Origin: Halichoerus grypus
Taxonomy: Eukaryota; Chordata; Mammalia; Carnivora; Phocidae
Length of the DNA: 64,000 nucleotides
Direction of reading: 5' to 3'
Assembly (NCBI RefSeq): GCF_964656455.1
Contig: NC_135718.1
Coordinates: 19,604,449-19,668,448, forward strand
Both the position numbers and the translations under genes were made by a program. This document shows positions 10,606 to 23,000 of the stretch, one piece after another. The notes under the pieces were generated by a model that was given only the letters and a program-made list of their open reading frames with translations, was not told where the DNA came from and did no database searches. Numbering within the stretch: the stretch's first letter is position 1; each line of letters begins with the position of its first letter.

Positions 10606-13071
10606 CCCGGCTCCCCCCGACCTCCTGCACTGTGACAGCTTTGCCTCCAGCACTGGACAGAATGGGGTCCCTGGGGACGGAAACCCCAATTTAGGGCCCT
10701 TCGGAGTGTCCTTCTCTTGTCTTCTGGTTTCTGTCCTAGACATGTATTTTTGCTCAGCGTAGCTCAGAGAGGGCAGAAATGATAGCATTGAATAAACATG
10801 GACGGGTGGGGGGAAGTTGCAGGCTCTGGGTGTAAATGCAACGAGAAATTTAAAGTTGAGAGAGGGAGAAAAACAGTAAGTAAACAACATTTGCATCTCC
10901 TGCGAGAGAGCTGGTGCTGTTCTGTTCGGTGCCCAGAGAGCTGAGCCTGGGGAAATCCCAGCAAAATCACATCAGACTGGGCCCCGCCTGAGCCCCGTCC
11001 TCTTCCCAAGCTACTCTCTCCCCTTGTACCCAACTCAGGTCATTGGTGGCCCCTTGGTGGCCTGAGCCCCGTGCTTCGCAGGCGTGGTGCCTTCTGCCTG
11101 TGCAGCTCCCCCCTCCTGCAGTCATGGCTGCCCAGTCACCACCTCCCCGCTCGGCGGCCTGACACTTCCCCTGAGCCCCCAGCTGACTTAGGTCTCCTGG
11201 CACCTCCCCTCTCAGCACCTGGTTCGGCTCTTTCAGAGCCCATAACGTCATTCACGGTTCTCTATTTATCTGTTTCGGGGCTGTGTCCCCCAACTAGCCA
11301 TTAAGCTCAGAGTGCACAGGGGCTGAGCCCTTGGTGCTTCTGGGCCCTGGGCATGACATATGGAGGCTCTCGCGAATCCCGTGCTAATTTCAGTGAATGG
11401 TGGCATCTGCTGGTTTGGACCTGGGCACCTGGGACAAATGCCTGTGGGCCAGCTCATTCCTGAGATCCTGGCCAGGACTGCGTGCAGCTGGGAGCTTCAG
11501 CACCAGACACAAAGGGAACAGGAGTGGGCGGCCAGTACCATGAATGGTGCCCAGCCCCTCAGAGCAGAGGTACCAGCCAAGCGGAGGCTCAGGGGGCCTG
11601 AGATACAAGCCGGCCTCTGTGTGCCTTTGAAGTGGAGCCTGGTGCTCTGCCTTTTTCTCAAGAGCCCACCTCTTTGAACTCCGAGGGTCCCCCAGCCCCC
11701 TGCCAGCTAGCTCACCAGCCGTTGTGCCAGGGAGTGTCAGCTGAGGTCATGGGCAGATGGCCGAGGTGGACGCGTCCCCTGAGGGCTGCAGCACTCCAGG
11801 AATGATTAGGAAACTCAGAAATGGTTTTCTCTCCTGCCTTCTGGGCTCACCTCCAGATGATGGAGCTATCTTGAGAGGGCAGCCTGTTACTCATACTCAA
11901 GTCTGTTCTCTCTCATTCCATTTTCTTTGGGGTGGAGTGTATGCTTTTGTTTTTTCTTTTTCAACTTGACACCCAGGACTTCATGACTGATGCTGTGGGC
12001 AACACCTCCCAAGGGCCGGGAGCCTGGATCAATTCTTCTTTCTTCTTCTTCTCAGTATTGGGCTGTGGGGTGAGGAGGGGAGGGATCCATGGGACAGAGA
12101 GGCACAGGGTGAGGTACAAGCTGGTCTCCCCTCCCCTCCCCTCCCAGGCTTGATGCCTGGGGAGCAGTGGTTGTGGGTGGAGGGGGCTGATACTGATTCT
12201 AGACAGTTTCTCTTCCCACTCCCATCTCCCATCCACTGGGGGTGGAGGGCAGGAGGCCAGAGACGGGTACATTCACCCCTGCAGATGGGTACCTGCTCCA
12301 GCGTGCCCCTTGCTTGCTCTTAAACATACCCCAACAGAGCAGCCCTCCCCTTCCCCGAATCTTGGATGATATAGTCAGTACAAAATTTTGTGTCTCATTT
12401 TTTTGTACCAATCAATCACCTTTGAAGGGGGATGAAAAACAAGCCACAATAGGATGTTTAGGCCACTGAGCGAAGCTGATTGGTCTGGTTGGGCCAGGTT
12501 ACAATCCTGGAGCTAGCTGACTTGCCTTTGTTCTCCAGTTCATCACGATGCGGCTTACAGTAGAGTCCTGCAGCCTTTGTGGATAGAAGACATCCTCACG
12601 GCCAAGGTGACTAGTCTCTGGGCATCACAACAGGGCTCCGCAGCCTCCCTCCCTTCCTTACTCAGCTGGTGACTTTGTCTTTGATCACTGCATCATGGCT
12701 TTAGCACTTTGTCTCTGTTCTGGAAAAGCCTTTACATTTGCTCTGTCATAGCTTCCCTGACCTCCCAAGGCCAGTGCATCAAAAGAGAGTCACCATGCTG
12801 CAAACAGTGCTTCTGCTCCCAGGTGAGTGGCAGGGTGTGGGGGGCTGTCAGGAAGATGGTAGGAAATGCCAGAGCAGAAAGAAACAGTGGCTCTTATTAT
12901 AGCATCTAGTGCCGGGCCTACATCACAGCAGGGCTCTGGACATTCTCGTCAAATGAATGAAGGAATTCCCAGGATTCCTAAGGGTGTGAGAAACAATATG
13001 GAGGCAGTTCCACACAGAGCCTCTGGCAGGTACCACCCGGCACTGAACAGAGTATCTGCTGCTTGCTAGCT
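10606..13071. other. Intergenic, nothing recognised
   Basis: No gene, RNA or confident repeat. Base composition changes from GC-rich to AT-richer within this stretch. Confidence 0.5.
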
Positions 13072-13156
13072 GTGCACGTGTGAGCAGGCTACTTGATCTC
13101 TCTGGCCCTACTTCCTCATCTGTAAAAGGGGGATGATGATGATGACGACAACAATA
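13072..13156 (+). mobile_element. MIR SINE, left half, split by L1
   Basis: CTACTTGATCTCTCTGGCCC and TCCTCATCTGTAAAAGGGGG are forward MIR. The match breaks at the L1 and resumes at 13591. Confidence 0.8.
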
Positions 13157-13590
13157 GGGATGGGGTGGCTGGATGATAGACATTGGGGAGGGTATGTGCT
13201 ATGGTGAGCGCTGTGAATTGTGTAAGACTGTTGAATCACAGACCTGTATCTCTGAAACAAATAATACATTATAGTTAAAAAAAAAAAAAGAAAGAAAGAA
13301 AAAAAGAAAAAGAAGAGAGCAGGAAGGGAAAAATGAAGGGGGGGAAGTCAGAGGGGGAGACGAACCATGAGAGACTATGGACTCTGAGAAACAAACTGAG
13401 GATTTTAGAGGGGAGGGGGGTGGGGGAATGGGTTAGCCTGGTGATGGGTATTAAAGAGGGCACGTATTGAATGGAGCACTGGGTGTTATATGCAAACAAT
13501 GAATCATGGAACACTACATCAAAAACTAATGATGTAATGTATGGTGATTAACATAACATAATAAAATAAAATAAAATAAAATAAAATAAA
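13157..13590 (+). mobile_element. Carnivore L1 3' end with poly(A) and (TAAAA)n tail
   Basis: Starts GGGATGGGGTGGCTGGATGA and carries an internal A-rich stretch, a G-rich block (about 13409-13432), ACCATGAGAGACTATGGACT and AACTAATGATGTAATGTATG, ending in AAAAT/TAAAA repeats. The inverted copy of the same 3' UTR at 30350-30891 confirms the family. It is 5' truncated and has no ORF. Confidence 0.88.
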
Positions 13591-13665
13591 TTGGTATGTA
13601 TAAAGCAGTTAAAATATTGCCTGGCACATAATAGGTGCCACATAAGTGTTTGCTATTATTATTAA
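13591..13665 (+). mobile_element. MIR SINE, right half
   Basis: AGCAGTTAAAATATTGCCTG and GCACATAATAGGTGCCACAT continue the forward MIR interrupted at 13156. Confidence 0.8.
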
Positions 13666-13789
13666 GACCAGAAAGACAGTTATTTGAAGGAATCAAATAT
13701 TACTTTTAACCAGAAGCTATGGATTTCCTTATCTTGTAGGCAATCTGCACTCCCACAGGCTCTTCCCATACACATGGAACCATATGTTG

Positions 13790-14008
13790 CAGGGGTCAGC
13801 AAGCTTTTTCTGTAAAGGCTCAAATAGTATTTTAGACTTTGCAGGTCATATGATTTATGTCACAACGACTCAGTTCTGCTGTCGTAGCATGGAAACAGCC
13901 ATAGACAATGTGTAAATGAATGAGCAAGGCTGTATTCTAATAAAACTTTATTTACAAAAATCGGAGGCGGGCCAGATTTAGCCCACAGACCACAATTTGC
14001 CAACCACC
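13790..14008 (+). mobile_element. hAT-Charlie non-autonomous element, MER58-like
   Basis: CAGGGGTCAGCAAGCTTTTT at the left and AATTTGCCAACCACC at the right are the inverted ends. The interior AATAAAACTTTATTTACAAA is typical. The subfamily name is from memory. Confidence 0.75.
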
Positions 14009-14117
14009 AATCTATTTGGATTCTATCATTTTACAAGACTCTGCTTGAATTCTACCTCTTCTAAGATTTACTTTCCTCTCCCTGAATTTCCAAAACATTG
14101 GGTCTGGAGGGAACTTA

Positions 14118-14340
14118 GTATCATGGAAACAATAAGCAGGAAAACTGGGTTTAAGCTCTGCCCTACTGCATGACTTTGAGCAAGGCATTTAATATCTGTG
14201 AAGCCTCAGCTTATTCACCTACAAAACAGGTGTAAAATGTTTTGCTTTACTTACTTTACAGGGTGGCGTGAAGATCAAATAGACAAGGCATGTGGTTGTG
14301 ATTTGCAAACTCTAAAGTGCTACATAATGAAAGTTGGTCT
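14118..14340 (+). mobile_element. MIR SINE
   Basis: AACTGGGTTTAAGCTCTGCC, GACTTTGAGCAAGGCATTTA and GGGTGGCGTGAAGATCAAAT match forward MIR over most of its length. Confidence 0.8.
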
Positions 14341-14648
14341 TCATGCTGTCCCTGTGCTTAGGATAGTGCTTGGCACTTGGTCTGCATTAACTGCACTGAA
14401 TCCCAGTAGTGGTGTTAAGTACCGATTTTTATAACAGACATATTGGTACGTGTCTGTATCTGTATTGATCTTCTTGGGCAGATGGAGAACTCAGTGGACA
14501 GGCCCAGGAGAGAGAAAGGATAGCATTTCCTGGGGTAGAATCTATAGAATGCTTGTCAGCTTGAGATGTAGGTTGGGGTCAGAGTGCAGTAGGTCTGGAT
14601 TGCCATGACAGAGAGTAAGGTTTTTAAAGGCATATATGGTTAGAAATC

Positions 14649-15097
14649 TGTATTAGTTTCTTAGGGCTGATGCAACAAATTACCACAGGCTTGGTGGCTT
14701 AGAGCAACAGAAATTTATTTTCTCATAGTTCTGGAGGCCAGAAGTCTGAAATCAAGGTGTCAGCAGGGTTGTACCCCCTACAGAGGTTGTAGGGAAGAAT
14801 TTGTTTCTTCTTCTTTTTCATTGTTGCTAACATTCCTTGACTTGTAGACATATCACTCCAATCTTTGCTTCCATCTTTACATTGCCTTCTACATTTGTGT
14901 CTTTTCTCTCTCCCATCTCTTATAAGGATGCTTGTTATTTGATTTAGAACCTGCCTGGGTAATCCAGGATGATCTTATCTCAAGATCCTTAACTTAATTA
15001 CATCTGCAAAGATCTTTTTTCTAAATAAGATCACACGCATAAGCTCCAAGGATTTAGATATGACATATCTTTTAGGGTCATCATTCAACCCACTGCA
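14649..15097 (-). mobile_element. ERVL-MaLR solo LTR (MST/MLT1 type)
   Basis: Antisense LTR from TGTATTAGTTTCTTAGGGCT, through AACAGAAATTTATTTTCTCA, to TTCAACCCACTGCA. TG...CA ends; flanks AAATC and GAATC resemble a 5-bp TSD with one change. No internal retroviral genes are present. Confidence 0.82.
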
Positions 15098-15123
15098 GAA
15101 TCTTATTATTTTCACTTAACTTT

Positions 15124-15315
15124 ATTTTTTAAGATTTTATTTATTTATTTGAGAGAGAGAGAAGGAGAGACAGTGAGAGTACAAGCAGAGAGGAGAGGGA
15201 GAGGTGGGCTCCCTGCAGAGCAAGGAGTCCGATGTGGGGCTCGATCCCAGGACCCTGGGATCATGACCTGAGCCGAAGGCAGATGCTTAACCGACTGAGC
15301 CACCCAGGTGCCCCA
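15124..15315 (-). mobile_element. SINEC
   Basis: Reverse SINEC with TSD TTCACTTAACTTT at 15111-15123 and 15316-15328. Confidence 0.95.
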
Positions 15316-15477
15316 TTCACTTAACTTTTTATCTAAAGTATTTCCCACGTCATTGAACGGTCTTCCAAAAACATTATTTTTGATGGCTAATAATATCCCA
15401 TATTGTGGATATACCATAACCAATTCATTTCCTCTTGCTAGACATTTATATTGCTCATGATTTTCTACTGGTGTAAT

Positions 15478-15720
15478 AAGAATACAGTGCATGGGCTTGG
15501 GAGTCACACATTCCCAGGTCAGATTCTGACTCTTTCATTTACCAAGGATGTGATGATAGTCAAGTTCCATAAACTTCTCTGGCCTCAGTGTCTCATTTGT
15601 GAAATGAGGATCATACTACTTATCTCATGGGGTGATTCAGAGGATCATAGGAAAGAATGTATGTGAAGTGGCTGGTAGCTGAAGGTCTGGCACATATAAG
15701 TGCTTAGCAGTCTTGTAAAT
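15478..15720 (+). mobile_element. MIR SINE, near full length
   Basis: GCATGGGCTTGGGAGTCACA, CTCATTTGTGAAATGAGGAT and GTCTGGCACATATAAGTGCT are in forward MIR order. Confidence 0.8.
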
Positions 15721-16084
15721 TGCAGCCACTCTTGTTTTATTAATATTGATGGCATTAATTGATGAAATTAACATCAGTTAATTTACTTAGGATGGATTTA
15801 TAGAAGAATTATTCCCAAGTCAAGGGATGTAGACAGTTTTAAGGCTCTTGGTTTGTACTGTCAAATTACATTCCAGAAAAAGCATTTGCAAAGACACTCA
15901 GCCTTGCCCAATCCTACGTAGTAACTACTCTCTCTGGGCACTGATGGCCAGCTAAATCAATAGACAAAAATTTTATAAGTACCTGTTATGGAACCAGGTT
16001 TAAGCTTTGAAGAGCTTGCAGTCTACTTGGACCAACCAAATTGCATACATGAAACAAGACAAATAATAAAAAATGGAATTGAAT

Positions 16085-16470
16085 TAATTAAATCAGCAAG
16101 TATCTATTGAGCATCTGTTATGTACCAGCTACTGCCCTAGATTATACAGTGGTGAACAGCACAGGGCCAGTCCTCGCCCTCATACAGCTTATAATCTAGA
16201 AAGTCAGAACTGGGTTGTAGCACCTCATTCCTATAGTGGAGTTCAGAGAGAGAAGGGACCCACAGGGACCACGTGGATAGGGGATGATGCTTCAAGAAGA
16301 AAGATGACCCAGGAATGGACCTTGGAAAAGGGGCAAGGACTAGAGGAGAAGGAGTGGGTGGGAATGGAGGCTTGTGCCTCATGCCCTCAGATGTTTTACG
16401 GAGGCAGAAGTGGAAAAGGGCTCAGGAGGCTCCATCGTGAAAGACCGTAGTAGCCTTGAGCCTTGGCCTG
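16085..16470 (-). mobile_element. L2 LINE 3' end
   Basis: AGTATCTATTGAGCATCTGT, TACAGTGGTGAACAGCACAG and CTCATACAGCTTATAATCTA are reverse L2 3' UTR. The right boundary is soft; a weaker L2-like copy precedes it at about 15955-16060. Confidence 0.65.
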
Positions 16471-17147
16471 GCAAGGGAGGTCAATTTTTTTTTTTTTTCT
16501 TTAGAAAACTAGAGACTCATAAAATTTTCTGAGCAGGGAAAGGCTAATGAAAGCATTTAGGAAGAGTGAAAGGGTCTGGATGAGTCAAGCCTGCAGCCAG
16601 AAGGCCAGCCATACTTGGAGCTATAAATCTTGTCCTGTTTCAGAAGCAAGACATGGTAGCATGACTTGGTGGCAGCACTCACACTACTTAGCACGTGAAA
16701 TCCTGAGCCTTTACCCACCATCTCCTCCAAATGCCCAACACCAAACCCTCAGCAAGCTCTAAGCTTCCTTGAGTGGTTGCCATTGTTTCCTGGGGCTCTG
16801 GGATGAACGGACCCTAGTTTCTCTGGTCCTGGGAGGTCCTGGTGTTTTAACTGCGTAGGCCATAAGTGTCCTTGAGCCAGTGACCCTTCCAGGAATTTCT
16901 TCTGTTCCACTCTGATGTGTTCCCAGGGGAGGGAAAATACTTGATGACTGACCAGCTCTATGTCCCCTTTGGGGATTAATATGCCTCCCTGGTCAGGTTT
17001 GGGGTGCAGAGGACGAGACCTCACATTTCCTGCCTGACCACACTGGCATATTCTAGTCAGTGGTGGCAAGGACTGGGGAAGGGAAAAGAACATGAGGGAC
17101 TATGGGGAGACCCCTGTGTGTGCAGAGAATACCTCTTCCAACCCAAC

Positions 17148-17515
17148 TGTCTTAGTTTAGGCTGCTATAACAAATTATCATGGACTGGGTGGCCTAAACC
17201 ATACACATTTATTTCTCACAGTTCTTGAGGCTAAAAACTCAGACGTAGATGCCAGCATGGTCAGGTTCTGGTGAAAACCCTCCTCCAGGCTGCAGACAAC
17301 CAAATTCTCACTGTATCCTCACATGGTGGAAAGACAGTGAGCTAGCTCTCTGGGATCTCTTTTATAAGGTCACTAATCCTATTCATGAGGGCTCCATTCT
17401 CATGACCTAATTACTTCACAAAAGCCCCACCTCCTAAAACCATCCACATTGGGGGTTAGGATTTCAACGTATGAATTTGGGTGGTGGCGGGGGACGCAAA
17501 CGTAATCTTTTAACA
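17148..17515 (-). mobile_element. ERVL-MaLR solo LTR with perfect TSD
   Basis: TGTCTTAGTTTAGGCTGCTA ... CTCATGACCTAATTACTTCA ... CTTTTAACA, antisense MaLR. The 5-bp TSD CCAAC flanks it at 17143-17147 and 17516-17520. Confidence 0.88.
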
Positions 17516-17709
17516 CCAACTATGAGGCCCACTCCTGTGTCACAGGCCCAGTGGGTGCAAGTAAGAGGTTGGCTCATTTAGGGTCTTCACAGAACAAAGA
17601 AAGAGCCATTTCTCTAGTCTCCTTCTATTCCTGTAAATTGGACCTCACAATGCACCCCCTTCCCAGACAGGCACATAGATTTTTCAAGGACACAGGCAAG
17701 CTCACTGGG

Positions 17710-17723
17710 CTGCCACCTGGTGA
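17710..17723 (-). promoter_or_regulatory. CTCF-like motif
   Basis: The reverse complement reads TCACCAGGTGGCAG, 13 of 14 positions of the CTCF core CCASYAGRKGGCRS. It is a sequence match only. Confidence 0.4.
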
Positions 17724-18614
17724 TCTTTGCCCTGGGGCTTTCCTGGGCTTCAGTGCAGGGGGAAAGAGTGACATCCACTGAGACCCTGAACTCAGGGACC
17801 CAGGTGAGTCATCAGAGTTTGAGGTCCATCCCCGGACAGACCCCCTCATAGTGCAGACAGGGCTGGTGCAGGGCCACCAACAAGGGGCTGGGGTCATAGC
17901 AGGCTCAGCACCTAGCTCTCTGCACTCAGAATGGAGTTCCTCCCCTACTACGTCAGGCCTCCAAAAGGTGACCTGTCCTTCCTGAAGGTGATTTGCACCA
18001 ATGGAGATGGTTTCGATTTGCTATTACTTGGCACATCCCTCTTTTATTTAAAAATAGCAAAGTTCCTGAATGGGTCAGAAAATCAATAGATCCATTTAAA
18101 CCTCAAACAAAAACTATTCAGGTAAAACCACAGACACGTAGAAAAACTTTTCCTGGGAAGACTGCTCGCCCTATACCACTAAATATAAGTGCTGCTGAAG
18201 GCCAGAGTTGATATAGAAAAAAAGAGAGAAACCGAGGAAGATGTCACTAAATCGTTTTTATTTCAAGAGGGAATGGAGTGAGGAATCTAAACAGAGTGGG
18301 GAAGGTGAGGACAGCTTACCAGAGGGAGTGCAAGAGGGGACTTACTGGGCTCAAGTGAAAGGATCCACCGAAGCTGGGAAACCCTCCTGCACATGGTGGG
18401 CTGTTGGAACACAGTGGTGGGGAAAGAACCTACTCTGAAGGAACTTGGGGAAGCCCAGCTCATTCACGGAGGCTGGAATTTATGAATGAACTAGACTCCA
18501 CATGGTACCGTCATATGCCCCGTGCTATGTTCCCTTGGACCCTGTGTTCACGCAGTCTTTCCCCTGAAATTCTCCTCCCTGCTGTCTCAGTCTGTTGATG
18601 CCTTAACCATCTTT

Positions 18615-18985
18615 TCATTAATCCACTCACTCACTGATCAACGTGTAAGGAGCACTCAGATTGTGCTCCTTTGGAGCTGGAGATAAACTATGAGCAAGAC
18701 AAACTGGGTAACCGCCCTCCCTGCGCTCACGTTTGGGAGATGCTGGAGGTTGAAGGTGTTTGGGGGAGGGAGAAAAGTGGACAGGTAATTATTGCAAGAC
18801 CGTCCAGGTAAATGCCGTGAAGCAGAAGTACAGGGTGTTCTGAGCACACGATGCGATCCATCCTAATCTGGGGCAGTCAGGAAGGGCTTTCCTGAGGAAG
18901 TGACGTTTGGGTGGAGCTCTGGAGGCCACGTGTGAGTTAATTAGGAGGAGGCTGGAGGGCATGGCAGGAAGAGGCATCAAAATGT
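18615..18985 (-). mobile_element. L2 LINE 3' end
   Basis: TCATTAATCCACTCACTCAC, then GGAAGGGCTTTCCTGAGGAA and GGTGGAGCTCTGGAGGCC are in reverse L2 order. Confidence 0.6.
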
Positions 18986-21911
18986 GTGCAGACTCAGAGC
19001 GGGGGTGGCTTCTTTGGGGACATGAAAGGCAGACTTGGAAAGTGGGACCCAGTGTGGCTCAGTGAAGCGTGGAGGCATGGGAGGGGGCATACGCTCAAGA
19101 CTGAGTCATTCCTCAATGACTGTTTACCTCAGAGAGAGAAAGGAGAGAGAGAATTAAGGTGATAAAAATGAAAGGGTTAATATGTTACCCACTAGCTGAA
19201 GGTCAGTCAGACAAGGGATAATGAAGCAGGCCTGTGAAAGGCAATAGGGAGTAGTAGGGACTGTGGAAAACAAAAGGATTTTATATATATATATATCTCC
19301 ATATATACACATGTACTGTACCCAAAGGTATTTAAATTTAAAATACATTAAAACCTGTTACTGGCCAAACAAAGCAAAATCTGAAGGCTACCACACTTTT
19401 GGGTACTTGATTACAGGGGAACTTGGTGCCTGGAAATAAGGAATGTGGTGGAGGGAGCTGGGAACTGCTTGGCCAAGAGCCAGATAAAGAGCCCAGAAAG
19501 CCCCTCTGGTCCTGATTCCCCCCTGTGCCTGTCAGATGGTCTGCTCTGTACACATGCTCCTGGTGGCCCCCTCCAGCTTGCCTCCTGGGGCTCACCTATC
19601 CCAGGGTCACCCCAATCTCTCCAAAAGCAGAGCCGAGGGCAGGATAGTACCTGCTGACTCACACGGATGGTGAGCTGGGCAAAGGGCCCTGAGCAGCTAT
19701 GCGTAGCTCAGGAGCACCTGTCCGTGGGCTTGCAAGCATGGCAGACTGGCAAGCTAAGAAGACATGAAGATTTGAGGGTGAGGGAGAGTAGGGAAAAGAA
19801 ACAGATGATGCAGAAAGGAGCTGAAGCAGATGCATAACCTGAGAAAATAAGATTAGAGAACTGACACACTTATTGGTTATTTCAGTGTTAATTTCCTAGC
19901 CCAATTTTGGGTCATTTGCATCTCATAATTGGCTCTTTCAAAACTTGAAGATAGGGGAGCTTATTTGGCAACCTCCTCCACTTTCCCTTTGTGATGGTAA
20001 AAGCATGGCTGAGCTTATCTTAAATGTAATCACGTTTGATCAAAAAACAATTATTGGGTTCCCCCCCCTCTTCGTTCTGATTTAAATGACCTTGCATGTA
20101 TGGGGGGGTTTTCTGCACTTAATCGCTTCTCGGTTGTGCAGAGGAAGATGCTCAGCTTTGGTGTGTTTGCTTTCCCTGCAACTCTGATTAAGAACTCCAT
20201 TCCTTTCGCTAGACCTTTGTGACGGAAACCTCTTTACATGACAGGAGGAAAAGCTATCTCACCAAAAGAGAAACACTTTTAAAGGCCCTTTCAATATGCA
20301 AACATTTCTCTTGCCGCACACTTGCCTCTAATTGTTGGTTCTACCACCCCCTAAAACAAAATGTGGAGATATTCCCTGAAGGAAACTCAGCTGAGCCAGA
20401 ATTTTGAAATGACAGGCTCATGAATGGCAAGTCTCTAAAGGCAGTAAAAATTTGTGGCTTCTTGATGGCCCGATGTCCATTTCACTTAATGCCAGAAGAG
20501 CACTGGGTTTGTGTTCAGATATCTACTCTTTTCCTCTCAGTCCACAGGATTCTAGTGGAGTTGACTTTGCCTTGAGTCCCAAAAAAGGTATTACATCGGG
20601 GCTGAGAGAGCCAGAGAGTGATATTCTCTGGCTGGTTCAGGGATGGCCTCCTGAGCAATGACTGGCCAATTAGGGTCAAGAAGACTCCATTTGGGACAGG
20701 TTTCAGCTACTAGAGAAGATTCTTTCCCTTTCCTGCTGTACCAAAGCCTGAGGGGACATGAGGCTTGAGCCGCTTTGGCCATCTTGTCCCCACAACAAGA
20801 AGACTTATGAGAGCCAACACGTCAGAAGACAGAACCAAGAAAAGAAATCCAGTCCTTGTGACATCACTTGAGCATTTGAATCTCACAGTGTGTGAAGCCA
20901 GCCTACCCCGTGGACTTCTACACGAGACCATACATTTCTAGTTTTTTCTTGAGTCTGTCTGGATTAGGTGTTCTCAGTCTTCTGGGTATAATCTATCCAA
21001 ACATAAAGATATGTGACTGGTTGCAGTATAGGATTCCAGTCAAATCTGCCCAATTACTTTAGTTACACCTACAATGTTTTCAACTTCTTAAAGCATCTTG
21101 ACAAATGTGCTATTGCATTTCATCCAGACCACTCTTATGGGAATTTTCCCACGTCACTTCCCTGTGATAAGCAGCTCTCCCAGGATGACCCTGCTACTAT
21201 AGAGAAGAGCCCCGATTTCCCAGCAGGCCTGCAGAAAACTCCTCTCTGCCCACATCCTCTTTTCTTGAAAGAAAAAGTTAAACATTTTAATAACTATCCC
21301 AGGAAACTCAGTCTTGGGAAGGATGATTAAACAGGGAGGTTCTTTTCCATTGCAGCCTCTTAATAGACAAAAACAATGAAAAAATCCCAAGTGTCCAGCC
21401 ATGAGCACCTCTTTATAGTGGAGTAGTGTGAACCCTTTAATGAGGCCGACCTAAATATCCAACTGCCAAGCAATACAGGTGAAAAGGCAAACTGTGTGTG
21501 TAATACGCTATGTTTGAGGTTTTTTTTAAGAAGTGCTGATGCTGAGGCAGAATGAGTCAATTTTGGGGGTGCTGAAAGACGTAGTTAAGGAGTGGGGCTA
21601 TAGGAACCTGAAGCTGGAAAGGAAAAGGGGTGGCTGGTGATTTTCTGGAGGAAAAGGCAGATTCCTGGTACTTAGCATTCATTCAATGTCTTAATATTTC
21701 TACTGTGTGTCTTCTTCCCAGTCATTGATCTGGGCTAAGTCTGCAGACACCAGGGCCAGGATGGCCTCATTCTCCAATGCTTCTAGGATTAACCTTATTT
21801 TGGACAACAGGTATATGGTTTGAAATCCTATACGAGAAAAAACATTTACAAATGTATTAAGCTCAAGAGGTGGGAACAGAGGAATGAAGGATGTAAGAAC
21901 CTAAGAACCTC
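18986..21911. other. Intergenic, mostly unassigned
   Basis: No gene recognised. It holds a short (TA)n tract at about 19280-19296 and otherwise unassigned, presumably ancient, sequence. Confidence 0.5.
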
Positions 21912-22274
21912 ATGGGCCCTGCACCGTCTGTCCCCAGGGCCCCAAGGGGGTGTCACCAGGAGCGTGGGGTCCACCGCAGGGCACAGCAGCGGGACCTGGG
22001 GACACACTTTGAGAAGGACAGGTATCTGGCCTCTGAGGAGCAGGAGGGACGTACGACCCAACTGAAGAAGCTCCTGGGATTCAAGAACCAGCAGGCCAAA
22101 TGTTCTCAACAGCAGGGACAGGACCAACCACAGCAATGCCCAGGGGAGCCCAGGAGAACTTACCCAAGACCCTTTCAGGGACCCGCTCTCACCCCCAAGA
22201 CGTCTGGGCACCAAGCAGGCACGAGCTCTGCAGACAGGACTCAGTCCAGCACTAGGAAGTTACTGAATGTATAG
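21912..22274 (+). other. Unassigned open segment, 120 codons
   Basis: An open frame, without an ATG start, ends at TAG 22272-22274. The product is Gln/Lys/Arg-rich, with KDRYLASEEQEGR and QLKKLLGFKNQQ resembling a coiled coil, then a Pro/Ser/Thr-rich end. I recognise no family. It retains more CpGs than its surroundings. It could be a pseudogene or exon fragment, or chance; no splice sites or promoter tie it to a gene. Confidence 0.25.
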
Positions 22275-22329
22275 GAGCGTCTGACCCTGGAGTGCCTGGA
22301 GCCTGGGACGGATGGAGGGTACGGTCTGT

Positions 22330-23000
22330 GAGCTGCCCTGACGTCACTGTTTGAAGCCACGCCTTGATGGTCTTTGCCGCTGTTAACGATGCCGTAGTGT
22401 GGACGGCACATCATCTATTTATCCAGTCGGCTACTGGTGGCCATTTGTCTCGTTTTCACTTTGCAACCATCACAAATCATGCTGCTTTCATCGCTGGGTT
22501 TGTGCGCACGCTGTCAGTTCCTAGGACGAGGACTTGAATTGCTGTTCACGGGTCCGGCTTTTTGTGTTCGGCTTCAGTGGATGCTGCCAGAGTGTTCCAA
22601 AGGCTTTGAAGCGTTTACCCTCCCATCAGAGAGCTCCTGCTGCTCAGCATGGACTTCTAAGTCTTCGTCGATCTAAAATTTTACCCCCTATTCACAATCC
22701 ATGGCTTTTGTTGACAGTGAGGTGATAGTGAGGTTGGGCATGCCTCACATGTTCACCAGGCATTAGGATTTCTCGTGTAAAGTGATTTTTCACCCATTTT
22801 GACTTGAATTGATTCTTAAAGCTCCCTTAACCATTAATGTGCTGCAAACATTTCCCCCCATTATGTGGCTTGTTTTTTCATCCTTTGTGTCTTTTCATGA
22901 ATAGAATTTCTTGGTTCAAATGTTGTGTATTTATTTCATTGTTTCTCAAACGATCTGTGGGTGATGGACCATTTTTTTTTTTTTTCCATTTCCATCAGGG
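22330..23000 (-). mobile_element. L1M-like 3' region, antisense
   Basis: CCAGTCGGCTACTGGTGGCC, CAACCATCACAAATCATGCT and TTCACCCATTTTGACTTGAA resemble antisense L1M 3' sequence. Diverged. Confidence 0.5.

Noticed and set aside
14649..15097. Possible retroviral genes with the MaLR LTRs
   Set aside because: Both LTRs (14649 and 17148) are separate solo elements of different sequence, with no internal coding region between them.
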